Source: Eubacteriales bacterium (lineage in GTDB: Bacteria; Bacillota; Clostridia; Christensenellales; MB2-83). Taken from it: 37,509 bases of DNA. The notes below the pieces were generated by a model. It was not told the origin of the DNA. It did no database searches and saw nothing but the letters and a program-made list of their open reading frames with translations. The translations under genes and the position numbers were made by a program. The stretch lies in contig JAHAZM010000039.1 of the NCBI GenBank assembly GCA_018385275.1, positions 1-37,509 on the forward strand, read 5' to 3'. Of the stretch, positions 1 to 7,557 are shown one piece after another; position 1 is the stretch's first letter, and every line of letters begins with the position of its first letter.

Positions 1-14
1 ATGTTTTTGGGTCG

Positions 15-1247
15 TCAAACCGTTTTTGCGCTCAGTGCGTCCGGCCATTTGGACGTGCCGATGGAGCGCGTCAGGTTCTGCTCGATATACGCCCTTCCGC
101 GCCGGCCCATCCCGAGCCTGCCTTCACGGTCCTCCGCCAGCGCCAGGATCGCGTTTCTGAGCGCCTGCGGATCGTCGGGCGGCACGCAGACGCCGCACCG
201 GTTTCCGGTCACGACGCGGTCGAGCTCGCTGTCCTTGTCAAAAGAAGCCAGCACCGGCCGGGAGGCCGACATGACGCTCCACGTCTTGCTGGGGACCGAG
301 TTCCCCCCGATCCCGGCTTTGGAAATGATGAGCCCCGCGTCCCCGATACTGAAGACCTCGGAGATCCGCTCGTAGGGCTGGAACGGGATCATCGTCACAT
401 TGCCGATCTTTTCGGTGCGGATGCGCTCGGCGACCTGTTCCCGGTACGCGCCGTCTCCGACGATGACGAAACCGACGTCCGGCCGGTCGGCCAGCGATGC
501 CGCCACGTCCAGCAGCAGTTCCATGTTCTGTGTGTGTCCGATATTCCCGCTGTAGCAGACGTAGAACCGATCCCGATCAAGTCCGTACTCGTCAAAGAGG
601 CGGTTTTCCTCACGCGGCACGGCCACGACGGCATTCTCATCGACCCAGTTGCGGATCAGTGCGATTTTTTCATCCGGAACGCCTTTGGCTCTGATATTCT
701 GACGAAAATCGTCCGAGATCACGACGATCCGGTCCGCCGCGGCATAACCGCGATCTTCCATACGCCGGCCGATTTTCCACAGCAGCGAACCCGGTCCGGC
801 CAGGCCGGTATTGACAAGCGAATCCGGGAAAATATCCTGCAGATTATACAGGATCCGCATCCCCGGGCGCTTCTTCTTCAGTTTCGCGGCAAGCTTGAGA
901 TTAAACGGCGGCGTGCTCGGGATCAGCGCCGCATCGGCGTCGATTTTTGCGCAAAGCCGCGCCTGCCGGAGATAGCACCAGTAATAACGAAGCGCCCGCA
1001 GAAGGGAATTGCCTTTTTCCTGCGGCGCCCAGTACCGGTCCACCGTGACCCGGCCGCCGTACATCGTTTCGTGCCGGATGCCTGCGTAACGGTGGATCTC
1101 CTCGGCCGAACATCCGCGCGTCGGCACAGGGCAGACGATGCGGACGTCAAGACCGTTTTCCGAGAAACAGGACAACATATCCCGATCCAAATGCGTGCTG
1201 GCGACCTGTTCGGGCAAAAAATAAGCAAACGGCATCAAAACCCTCAT
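15..1247 (-). CDS. GT4-family glycosyltransferase (WbuB-like)
   Basis: A 410-residue GT-B glycosyltransferase that probably transfers a nucleotide-activated sugar onto a lipid-linked acceptor at the cytoplasmic membrane. The N-terminal Rossmann half opens with MRVLMPFAYFLPEQVAST, as in WbuB/colanic-type GT4 enzymes that act on amino sugars. The C-terminal half carries the GT4 donor-site pattern: VCYSGNIGHTQN, then VGDGAYREQV, then a PSKTWSVMSASRPVLA segment matching the family's P-S-K-x-(Y/W)-x-x-M-A/S-x-G/S-R-P box. Length is normal for the family. The start overlaps the stop of the upstream ATP-grasp gene by 4 bases (ATGA), which indicates translational coupling. It is the last operon gene visible. 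The stop lies 15 bases from the window edge, so further genes may follow. Donor and acceptor cannot be read from the sequence. Confidence 0.88.
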   Translation of the reverse strand: MRVLMPFAYFLPEQVASTHLDRDMLSCFSENGLDVRIVCPVPTRGCSAEEIHRYAGIRHETMYGGRVTVDRYWAPQEKGNSLLRALRYYWCYLRQARLCAKIDADAALIPSTPPFNLKLAAKLKKKRPGMRILYNLQDIFPDSLVNTGLAGPGSLLWKIGRRMEDRGYAAADRIVVISDDFRQNIRAKGVPDEKIALIRNWVDENAVVAVPREENRLFDEYGLDRDRFYVCYSGNIGHTQNMELLLDVAASLADRPDVGFVIVGDGAYREQVAERIRTEKIGNVTMIPFQPYERISEVFSIGDAGLIISKAGIGGNSVPSKTWSVMSASRPVLASFDKDSELDRVVTGNRCGVCVPPDDPQALRNAILALAEDREGRLGMGRRGRAYIEQNLTRSIGTSKWPDALSAKTV

Positions 1248-2965
1248 GACGCGCTCTCCCCGTCGTCGATCTCGATGACGACGCGTTTCTTGACTTCTTC
1301 GCAGATCGCGGCCGCTTTTTCGGCGTCGCCGGCCTGCGCAATGACAAAGCCGATCCGGTCGCCGCTGCTCTTCACGTCCGGAACCGTGTCTCCGATCTGA
1401 TAGACAAAGCTGATCTGACGGACGCCGCGCAGACGCGAAGCCTCCTCCACCCCGCCGATCCGCTTCAGGACGCCGCGGCGACTTTCAAAGTACCGGATCG
1501 CGGCGCCTTTTCTGTATCTGCGCATGATGTCGGGCTTTTGCCCCAGTGCGATGCGGATACAGCAGGCCACCATATCCACGCCGGTGGAAAGCGGGACCAG
1601 ATGCGTCGTGATGCAGTCTCCGCCGAGGCGAGCGCCCAGTTCGACGATCTTGGGTCCCTCCTCCGTGACGATGATCTCCGTATGGGACGGCCCGTTTTTG
1701 ATACCGATGGCGCGCGTCGCCGCGACGGCTACACGACGGATCGCCGTAGCGACGTCGAGAGGCAGTCTCGTCGGCTGCGTGTGGCCGGTTTCGACAAAAT
1801 GCGGCGAACCCGTCGTCATCTTGTCCGTGATCTGGATCACGTGGCAGACGCCGTCGACCGTCAGCGTCTCCACGCTGACCTCCGGCCCGTTCATGTATTC
1901 TTCGACAACGACGTCGCCGCTGCGCGACGCGCTCCGGCTGTAATCATACGCCGCCGCGACCGCCGCCGCGTCACGGGGATCGTCGATCTTGCAAATACCG
2001 CGGCTGCCGGAATTATCCGCCGGCTTAACAATGAACGGCACCCGGAAACTCGCGGCCGCGCGATCGTATTCTTCCCGATCGGAAACTTTAAAAAACTTCG
2101 GGATCGGCACGCCGTACTTAGCCAAGGCTTTACGCATCTCCGCCTTGTCGGTCGCTCTCTTCGCCGTCGCCGCATCGATGCCGACGAGGCCCATTTCCTC
2201 GGCTACCGCCGCGACCGTGCGCATCGGCATATCCGACGCCAGCGTCATGACGCCGTCGACACCGTGCCGTTTGGCGGCTTTGACGACTTCCGGGATATCG
2301 ATCGTACTGATGACCTCGCGCTCGATCCCTTTTTCCCGGAAGCCCACCGCGTCGGGATTCATATCGACCGCCACGACCCGCAGGCCCATATCGAGCGCCT
2401 TGCGGATGGCGGGAAGCTGCAGAATCCCCGCGCCGAGGATCATAATCTTTTTGGGGAGCACGGTGTCCGGCCTGACGCGCGCGTACCAAAGCAGATCGGC
2501 CAACGTGCCGCTCTTTGCGTCGAGCACCTGCGCGCGCAGGTTCTTAGTCAAGACGAAGCCCGCTTTCTCAAACAACCGGATCGACGGCGTATTGAAAGAA
2601 AAGATCCTCGCTACGACGCGCTCTCGGTCATACTCGTCGAACAGAAGATCCGTCAGTAATCCAAGCGCCTGCTTCCCGATACCCTGTCCGCGGAACTCCT
2701 CGCTCCCGAGATACAGATACACTTCGGCCTCTTTATTGATCTCGTCCATGGTATTGGTCCCGGCCAGTCCGACAGGCGTATCCCCGCGCATAATCATAAA
2801 AGTCAGGTTTTCCTTGTCGTTGAGCTTATTCTGGAACCAGACGCGATGCGTTTTCGGCGTCGGTTCGCCGCGCGTGCCGATCATGCGCCGGAGTTCGCTG
2901 TCCGATATCCAGCTATAGATGATCTCCGCATCGCCGCGGGCAAGCGGTCTGAGTGTAATATCCAT
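1244..2965 (-). CDS. GNAT acetyltransferase-ATP-grasp ligase fusion
   Basis: A 573-residue two-enzyme fusion. Residues 1-158 form a GNAT domain with the acetyl-CoA pyrophosphate loop R92-G-Q-G-I-G-K and the late strand motif RLFEKAGFV. From about 171 to the end there is a CarB-like ATP-grasp enzyme: a pre-ATP-grasp Rossmann fold starting KIMILGAGILQLPAI, the ATP-clamping VKPADNSGSRG, VEEYMNGPEVSVE, and the metal-binding VELGARLGGD. ATP-grasp ligases join a carboxylate to an amine through an acyl phosphate. Next to a sugar aminotransferase, the likely job is N-acylation of an amino sugar with an acetyl group and/or an amino acid, but this is an inference. The AGGA ribosome site overlaps the end of the sugar-transferase gene (3-base gap), and the 3' end overlaps the GT4 start. 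Both domains look intact. Confidence 0.85.
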   Translation of the reverse strand: MDITLRPLARGDAEIIYSWISDSELRRMIGTRGEPTPKTHRVWFQNKLNDKENLTFMIMRGDTPVGLAGTNTMDEINKEAEVYLYLGSEEFRGQGIGKQALGLLTDLLFDEYDRERVVARIFSFNTPSIRLFEKAGFVLTKNLRAQVLDAKSGTLADLLWYARVRPDTVLPKKIMILGAGILQLPAIRKALDMGLRVVAVDMNPDAVGFREKGIEREVISTIDIPEVVKAAKRHGVDGVMTLASDMPMRTVAAVAEEMGLVGIDAATAKRATDKAEMRKALAKYGVPIPKFFKVSDREEYDRAAASFRVPFIVKPADNSGSRGICKIDDPRDAAAVAAAYDYSRSASRSGDVVVEEYMNGPEVSVETLTVDGVCHVIQITDKMTTGSPHFVETGHTQPTRLPLDVATAIRRVAVAATRAIGIKNGPSHTEIIVTEEGPKIVELGARLGGDCITTHLVPLSTGVDMVACCIRIALGQKPDIMRRYRKGAAIRYFESRRGVLKRIGGVEEASRLRGVRQISFVYQIGDTVPDVKSSGDRIGFVIAQAGDAEKAAAICEEVKKRVVIEIDDGESAS

Positions 2966-2968
2966 CTT

Positions 2969-3583
2969 TTATCCTGCGATTTCTTTCTTTTCTTCTTGAA
3001 TATTGATATTCTCTTTCTTCAGCACGCATTTGATCGTACGGAAAAACACCCGCACGTCCAAGCCGAAGGACAGATGATCTACATAATATACGTCGTTGAC
3101 GTATCGTTCCTCCGCAGAAACGGAATTGCGAAAATAGGCCTGATTGTAACCGGTGATCCCGGGCTTGACCTCAAGACGTCTTTGTTCGAGGCGGCTCAGC
3201 GTTTCGCCCTCTTTCGGCGGCAGATTCGGCCGCGGACCGATCAGGCTCATCGTCCCGTTGATCACATTCAGGATCTGCGGCAGTTCGTCGATACTGGTCC
3301 TCCTCAGGACCCGTCCGATCTTCGTCACGCGCGGATCGTTCTCTCCATTGTATGTAGAACCGTCCTTCAGACGGATATCGGGCGCGTTGACGAACATGGA
3401 ACGGAATTTATACATCTTGAACCGTTTTCCGTTTTTGCCCAGCCTTTCGGCATTATAAAAAACCGGGCCGCGGTCCGTCAGAAAAATGATCGGCGCGAAA
3501 ATCAGAAACGCCAGCAGGAATAAGGGAAAAGCCATGATCCCGATCAACAAATCGAGAAGCCTCTTGACAAATTTTCTATACAT
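2969..3583 (-). CDS. Polyprenyl-phosphate phosphoglycosyl transferase (PglC-like)
   Basis: A 204-residue monotopic bacterial sugar transferase of the small PglC type, with no WcaJ-like multi-TM N-terminus. It moves a phospho-sugar from UDP-sugar to undecaprenyl phosphate and so starts a membrane-linked glycan. Visible features are an N-terminal re-entrant hydrophobic helix (LLDLLIGIMAFPLFLLAFL), YKFRSM, the region with RRTSIDELPQ containing the catalytic Asp-Glu pair, LIGPRP, and VKPGITGYNQ. I place the start at 3583 (MYRKF), with AAGG 9 bases upstream. An upstream in-frame ATG at 3592 sits directly against that ribosome site. The gene overlaps the end of the aminotransferase by 8 bases. It is the initiating enzyme of the operon. 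The sugar is not determined, although the partner aminotransferase suggests a di-N-acetylbacillosamine-like substrate. Confidence 0.9.
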   Translation of the reverse strand: MYRKFVKRLLDLLIGIMAFPLFLLAFLIFAPIIFLTDRGPVFYNAERLGKNGKRFKMYKFRSMFVNAPDIRLKDGSTYNGENDPRVTKIGRVLRRTSIDELPQILNVINGTMSLIGPRPNLPPKEGETLSRLEQRRLEVKPGITGYNQAYFRNSVSAEERYVNDVYYVDHLSFGLDVRVFFRTIKCVLKKENINIQEEKKEIAG

Positions 3584-4814
3584 GTGCTCCATCCTTCCGA
3601 CCGTCTGTCGGAGTCCCGTACTCCCGTACGATACGCGTAAAGTTTTCGATGACCCAGTCGACCATTTCGTCCGTCAGACAGGTGTGCAGAGGCAGCGTGA
3701 TTTCGTTGGCAAAGTGTGCGTAAGCGTTGGGGAAATCCTGAATATCGAAGCCCATTTCCCGGTACGCGGTATGCATGGGCAGCGGCTTATAGTGCACGTT
3801 GCAGGCGATCTCCGCCTGCGCCATGCGGATGATGACGTCGTTCCGCTCCTGCGGCGAAATCCCCGGCACGCGGCAGATATACAGGTGTCCGGAGGAGGCA
3901 TGCCCGTCGGTGTAATGCGGCAGCGTCTCGACGCCCAGCGGACGAAAAGCCTCGTCGTAGCGCTCAATGATGGCGCGGCGCCGCTCCAGCATGGCCGGAT
4001 AACGGCGGAACTGCGCCAGTCCCATGGCCGCCGCCACATCGGTCATATTGCATTTGTACCACGGACCGACGATGTCGTATTCCCACGCGCCCAACTGACT
4101 TTTCGCCAGCGCGTCCTTGCTCTGCCCGTGCAGGCTGAACAGCTGCAGCCGGCGATAGATCTCATCGTTGTCGATCCCGGGAATGGTGCGCCACGTCAGC
4201 GCGCCGCCCTCGGCCGTCGTAAAATTCTTCACCGCGTGAAAACTGAACGCGGAAAAATCCGCGATGCTGCCCACGGGCCTGCCGTGCCGCACCGCGCCGA
4301 ACGCATGCGCCGTATCGGCGCAGACGGCGACGCGGCCGAGCGCCCGCTGGATCGCATTGGCCGGCCGGAAAAGGCTCTTTTTCTTTTCTACGATCGCAAA
4401 GATCCGGTCGTAATCACAGGGCACGCCGCCCAGGTCCACGGGGATGACGGCCTTGGTCCGCTCGTTGATCGCCCGCTCCAGCGCGTCGTAGTCCATTTCA
4501 AAACTATCGGGCCCGCAGTCGATCAGGACCAGTCCGGCGCCCACGTGGCAAACCACGGAAGCGCTGGCCGTATACGTATAAGCCGGGACGATGACTTCGT
4601 CGCCCGGGCCGACGCCGAGCACGTGCAGCGCCATCTCCGCGCAGGCCGTCTGCGAATTGAGGCATACGCACCGCTCCGTACCCACGCGATCGGCGATCAT
4701 CTGCTCCAGTTTTTTGGTCCTCGGACCGGTGGTGATCCATCCGGAACGAAGAGCCTCCGCTACTTCGCGGATCTCTTCTTCTCCGACGTCCGGAGGAGAA
4801 AACGTTATCTTCAT
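3576..4814 (-). CDS. DegT/DnrJ/EryC1/StrS sugar aminotransferase
   Basis: A 412-residue PLP-dependent aminotransferase that converts a nucleotide keto-sugar to an amino sugar, as PglE or RffA/FdtB do. The PLP lysine is K196 in SFHAVKNFTTAEGG. The aspartate that contacts the pyridine nitrogen is D167 in CADTAHAFGA. The substrate-binding PAYTYTASA is also present. Length is typical. I prefer the start at 4814 (MKITFSPP) because AGGTGAG lies just upstream. An ATG 21 bases earlier has only a weak AAGG. It is the first gene of the operon, behind a consensus promoter. No 4,6-dehydratase is visible in the window, so the keto-sugar must come from an enzyme encoded elsewhere or beyond the window edge. 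Confidence 0.92.
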   Translation of the reverse strand: MKITFSPPDVGEEEIREVAEALRSGWITTGPRTKKLEQMIADRVGTERCVCLNSQTACAEMALHVLGVGPGDEVIVPAYTYTASASVVCHVGAGLVLIDCGPDSFEMDYDALERAINERTKAVIPVDLGGVPCDYDRIFAIVEKKKSLFRPANAIQRALGRVAVCADTAHAFGAVRHGRPVGSIADFSAFSFHAVKNFTTAEGGALTWRTIPGIDNDEIYRRLQLFSLHGQSKDALAKSQLGAWEYDIVGPWYKCNMTDVAAAMGLAQFRRYPAMLERRRAIIERYDEAFRPLGVETLPHYTDGHASSGHLYICRVPGISPQERNDVIIRMAQAEIACNVHYKPLPMHTAYREMGFDIQDFPNAYAHFANEITLPLHTCLTDEMVDWVIENFTRIVREYGTPTDGRKDGAHV

Positions 4815-4847
4815 AAACTCACCTGAAAAAAGCATTTAGCCTTGGTT

Positions 4848-4876
4848 ATTATATCAAAGCCTGTGATTCTAGTCAA
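4848..4876 (-). promoter_or_regulatory. Sigma-A promoter of the glycan operon
   Basis: On the minus strand TTGACT (4876-4871) is followed after exactly 17 bases by TATAAT (4853-4848), about 34 bases from the aminotransferase start. This is a near-consensus housekeeping promoter and explains transcription of all four overlapping genes. Confidence 0.85.
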
Positions 4877-4952
4877 GATAAAACCCTTTTCCGGTCTTTC
4901 TCCCTGATGCCCCCCCGCATCGCTTCTCCGGTCGTCCGGCGTCAACAACGAT

Positions 4953-4982
4953 CTGTTTTTTATGTATCAGGATAAAAAACAG
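4953..4982. repeat. Perfect 11-bp inverted repeat upstream of the glycan promoter
   Basis: CTGTTTTTTAT (4953-4963) and its exact complement ATAAAAAACAG (4972-4982) flank an 8-base spacer. The repeat ends 77 bases upstream of the -35 box of the glycan operon and lies beyond the terminator of the preceding lipoprotein gene. It could be an operator or upstream activator site. It is AT-rich and lacks the GC stem of a normal terminator. The rest of the roughly 300-base gap holds this repeat, the promoter and one copy of the 21-bp motif, and no gene. Confidence 0.6.
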
Positions 4983-4997
4983 GACATAATCAGCTTT

Positions 4998-5018
4998 ATA
5001 TGTATATATGCTCATTTA
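4998..5018 (-). repeat. 21-bp intergenic motif, copy B
   Basis: The minus strand reads ...ATGAGCATATATACAT..., matching two other intergenic sites (8766-8786 and 29290-29310) at most positions. The shared core is ATGMGCAKATRWACAT. It resembles ArsR/SmtB-type operators in composition, but that link is only a visual impression. Confidence 0.4.
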
Positions 5019-5083
5019 TGCATAAAATAAACGTCTCCATAAAAAACCAACTTCCGGCCTGCCTTACAGTCCCCGGAAACGGC

Positions 5084-5115
5084 AAAAAGCCGGACGATCT
5101 TTCCGATCATCCGGC
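5084..5115 (-). terminator. Terminator of the transglutaminase-like lipoprotein gene
   Basis: An 11-bp stem (one G-T pair) of GCCGGATGATC with GATCGTCCGGC, loop GGAAA, followed on the minus strand by TTTTT. A second small perfect hairpin, CGCCTC-TTTT-GAGGCG (5120-5135), lies between it and the stop codon. Confidence 0.85.
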
Positions 5116-5142
5116 CTTACGCCTCTTTTGAGGCGCTTCGCC

Positions 5143-6303
5143 TTACGGTTGGTAGGGATTAGGTTCAAAAGCGCCTGTACCGGCCACGCCGGTCGTGGCG
5201 TTGTGCCCGTCGCGCGCAAAAGCCTCGTCGGAGCGGACGAAGCAAGCGTACCAGGCCTCCTCGTACGGCACGCCGTATCCGTCGCACCAGGTGACGTCCA
5301 CGTTGTAAACGCCGCTGTCAAGTTTAATCATGTTCCAGGTATGTCCCTGCCCCTGCGGCTGTCCGTTCCGATACGCGCACCAAAGCCCGGCCGCGCGGCA
5401 GAGCAGATAATACGCGCTCGTATATCCTTCGCAGACGGCCCGTCCGCCGACGAGAGCGCCATAAGCCGTAAAACAATTGTCCGGTCTCGCGTCATAAGCG
5501 ACCCGCTCGGACAGCACCGCCGCCAAATAATAGTATTTATCATAGGTGGAAAGCCCGTCCGGCATGAACCGGACGACGCGCGCGATCACCCGTTCCAGCA
5601 GAGCCGCGTCATGCAGAACTTTCTGCATCGTGACGCCGCCTTTTGCGACTGTGACGTTCTGATCGTGATCCGGATCATAATACCGATTGAACGCATGAGT
5701 CATGTGCGGCTCCGAATCCGTCACCAGAAAAACCGTTTTGCAATTCAGATCGTAATAGGAAGCAAGTCCCGGCTCGCAGTAGGTCATCGGCTCATAAAGG
5801 GCAAAATACAACGCTTTCAGATCGCCGTCGTATTCCTCGGCGGTAAGCGTAAGCGACTCCCCATTCTTCCCCGCCGCGATAAAGCGATCGTAGCAGGCCC
5901 TCTGCGGCGCGCTCAGTTTAGCCAGATACCCGTTGGGATCCTCCTCAAACGGCTGATCGGCATGCGCGTGCCGATCGTCCTTCATCACCCGCGTACAGGC
6001 GATCGCTCTTTCGATCGCATCGTCGATAACGGCGGAGGCTTCGCTCTCGATCGGATCGGAGAAGTTCTCTTCCGGCAAGGTATAGCGGTAGATCGCGGGA
6101 GTATGGATAAACGGGATCTTTCCGTCGTCCGTGGGCGCGGCCGTAGGAGAAGCCGTGGTCGGCGCGACCGTCCCCGTTTCTTCCGTCGTCAGTCCGTTGA
6201 CGTACTCCTCGAGAGAATCCAGCAGAGAAGAACAGGAACTCAGACTCAGGACCGCAGAAATCAGCAGCACCGCCAGCATCATGACAAGAAAAACTTTTTT
6301 CAT
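5143..6303 (-). CDS. Lipoprotein with transglutaminase-like cysteine protease domain
   Basis: A 386-residue exported lipoprotein. It has a signal peptide with lipobox LSSC (Cys24), then a Thr/Ala/Pro-rich linker at about 45-60 (TGTVAPTTASPTAAPT). The body ends in a transglutaminase-core domain with the full papain-like triad: C291 in RAVCEGYTSAYY, H321 in GQGHTWN, and D336 in GVYNVDVTW. Proteins of this type are anchored outside the membrane and are usually predicted proteases or amide hydrolases, but the substrate is unknown. The start has AAGGAG nine bases upstream. The gene appears to stand alone, with its own terminator. It is followed after a 300-base gap by the glycan operon, with no clear functional tie. 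Confidence 0.85.
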   Translation of the reverse strand: MKKVFLVMMLAVLLISAVLSLSSCSSLLDSLEEYVNGLTTEETGTVAPTTASPTAAPTDDGKIPFIHTPAIYRYTLPEENFSDPIESEASAVIDDAIERAIACTRVMKDDRHAHADQPFEEDPNGYLAKLSAPQRACYDRFIAAGKNGESLTLTAEEYDGDLKALYFALYEPMTYCEPGLASYYDLNCKTVFLVTDSEPHMTHAFNRYYDPDHDQNVTVAKGGVTMQKVLHDAALLERVIARVVRFMPDGLSTYDKYYYLAAVLSERVAYDARPDNCFTAYGALVGGRAVCEGYTSAYYLLCRAAGLWCAYRNGQPQGQGHTWNMIKLDSGVYNVDVTWCDGYGVPYEEAWYACFVRSDEAFARDGHNATTGVAGTGAFEPNPYQP

Positions 6304-6400
6304 GGGATCCGTCTCCTTGTTAAAGATATGCTACGCCCTGAAATCGGACTTGCAAGACTCGTTAATCTTGACAAAATACTTTCGTGTGAACAAAACAGAT

Positions 6401-6426
6401 ATATCGATCGCCGTATCAATCGATAT
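6401..6426. repeat. Inverted repeat at the end of the DUF6273 pseudogene
   Basis: ATATCGAT (6401-6408) pairs with ATCGATAT (6419-6426) around a 10-base loop containing the pseudogene stop codon. On the minus strand a weak T-rich stretch follows (ATCTGTTTTG). It may be a poor terminator or chance. Confidence 0.3.
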
Positions 6427-7135
6427 TGACCCATAACACCGGACGAACTCCGACGTCTTTCCAGGTGACGAACGCTCCGGAAATGTCAATAGATCCGTCT
6501 CTTAAAACGTATGCGGCAACTATCGGACCGGCACCCGGTGTACGGAGAAACCAACCGCAAGTCGCTTTTCCGTCTTTTTCTTCAGTTTTCGTATAAATAC
6601 CTTTTGCCAGCGCGTAGGCTGTCGGAACGCACTTTCTGTCTTCCTTCTCCGGGAAAACTCTTTCCGCGTCGCCGGCGCTTAACAGATAGATTTTATCATC
6701 CGTATCGTTGCCGCCGCTCGTGCCGTACTCATCGTTGTCTTTGGTGAGATTATGCGACATCCGGATCGCCACCTATTCTGACGCGGTAAACGCCGTGTTC
6801 AGAAATTCACCGTTTAACCACGCGCGCATAAGACTTGTTTCCCATGTGACGGGGATAAGGTAATCGTCGGCGTCCGCATTTGCTTCTCCGTATGCAACGC
6901 CGTCGAGCACGTATTTACTGATGAGCTGAGCAGCTCCGTTAAAAACGTCAATAACGATCCATTCGATAGGCTCCGCGCCGTTCGAAGCATCGTTGTCCTG
7001 CTCATATGAGCCGAAAGTAACGATGTTTCCGGCTTTTATCTCGCCGTTAACGACTGCTTTATTGTTGCCGCCGCAGCCGGTAAGAAATGTTGCTGCCAAA
7101 ACAAGCGCCAGAATCAAGCAGATTGTTTTTTTCAT
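6416..7135 (-). pseudogene. DUF6273 lipoprotein gene interrupted by an in-frame TAG
   Basis: Two reading frames in the same register, separated only by a TAG at 6773-6775, together make one lipoprotein of about 239 residues. The first part has a signal peptide with lipobox LTGC and the DUF6273 opening: TFGSYEQDN, PIEWIVIDV, and a W-L-N-G-E-F-L-N-T-A-F segment. The second part continues the same domain (KIYLLSAGDAERVFP, CVPTAYALAKG, CGWFLRTPG, VGVRPVLWVNID). From memory of the family, a Gln normally follows AFTASE, so the stop fits a single CAG-to-TAG change. Amber readthrough is unlikely because TAG is a normal stop for other genes here (queA, ruvC, the aminotransferase). I take the start at MKKTICL, although two in-frame ATGs lie 9 and 18 bases upstream. 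The function of DUF6273 is unknown. Confidence 0.8.
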
Positions 7136-7158
7136 GATTTCCATTCTTTTCATTCTGA

Positions 7159-7164
7159 ATTATA
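7159..7164 (-). promoter_or_regulatory. Possible -10 box before the DUF6273 pseudogene
   Basis: TATAAT on the minus strand, 24 bases upstream of the chosen start. No good -35 is seen at 16-18 bases, so it is weak evidence of an own promoter. Confidence 0.3.
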
Positions 7165-7253
7165 AATATCGGGATTCATCGCAGCATTTGATACCGTATG
7201 TTTCGATATCGGAGTAAGCCGGAGAACGCTTTTGCGGTAAAACCATTGTATTG

Positions 7254-7421
7254 TCAGTTCTGTGCGTTCAAGCGCTGTACCCCAAGTGTCGTGATGCTCT
7301 GCGGGATGTCCAAAGTTTTGATCGAAGCGCAGTTTTTAAACGCGGGAAAACCGAGTTCGGTCAAACCATCGGGGAGTATCGCTTCTTTCAGACCCGAATA
7401 CCCGGAAAGCGCTTCATTTCT
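7254..7421 (-). pseudogene. Decayed fragment of a BspA-type leucine-rich-repeat (LRR_5) protein
   Basis: The minus strand between a TAA at 7422-7424 and a TGA at 7254-7256 encodes about 55 residues with clear LRR_5 pattern: LKEAILPDGLTELGFPAF, then KNCASIKTLDIPQSITTLG. This is two repeat units of the form L-x-x-(I/L)-x-(I/L)-P-x-x-(L/I)-T-x-(I/L)-G-x-x-A-F-x-x-C. There is no start codon in frame and no signal peptide, so it is a remnant and not a gene. A promoter-like sequence lies immediately upstream, suggesting that a formerly larger gene was reduced by internal deletion. The DUF6273 pseudogene follows on the same strand. Confidence 0.7.
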
Positions 7422-7428
7422 TTAAACT

Positions 7429-7457
7429 ACTATGCACGATTTCTTTTTCTTTGTCAA
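7429..7457 (-). promoter_or_regulatory. Promoter-like sequence ahead of the LRR remnant
   Basis: TTGACA (7457-7452) and CATAGT (7434-7429) with a 17-base spacer on the minus strand. It would drive the decayed LRR fragment and possibly the DUF6273 pseudogene behind it. Confidence 0.5.
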
Positions 7458-7501
7458 GTCTCCCTTCCGGAAAGAAACGATGCGCCCGCTTTCATTTCTT
7501 C

Positions 7502-7530
7502 TTTACTTCGCCTCCCCGGCGTGATATGAT
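7502..7530 (+). promoter_or_regulatory. Promoter of the metallophosphoesterase gene
   Basis: TTTACT (7502-7507), a 17-base spacer and TATGAT (7525-7530), 27 bases before the start codon. Confidence 0.65.
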
Positions 7531-7557
7531 AAATAAAACTCTTTTCAGGAGACTTTC

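Noticed and set aside
6416-6772. The downstream half of the DUF6273 gene as a separate gene
   Set aside because: It begins with GTG without a ribosome site and is clearly the second half of one domain in the same frame.
6773-6775. TAG recoded as an amino acid
   Set aside because: queA, ruvC, the thioesterase gene and the sugar aminotransferase gene all end with TAG at their expected lengths, so TAG acts as stop here.
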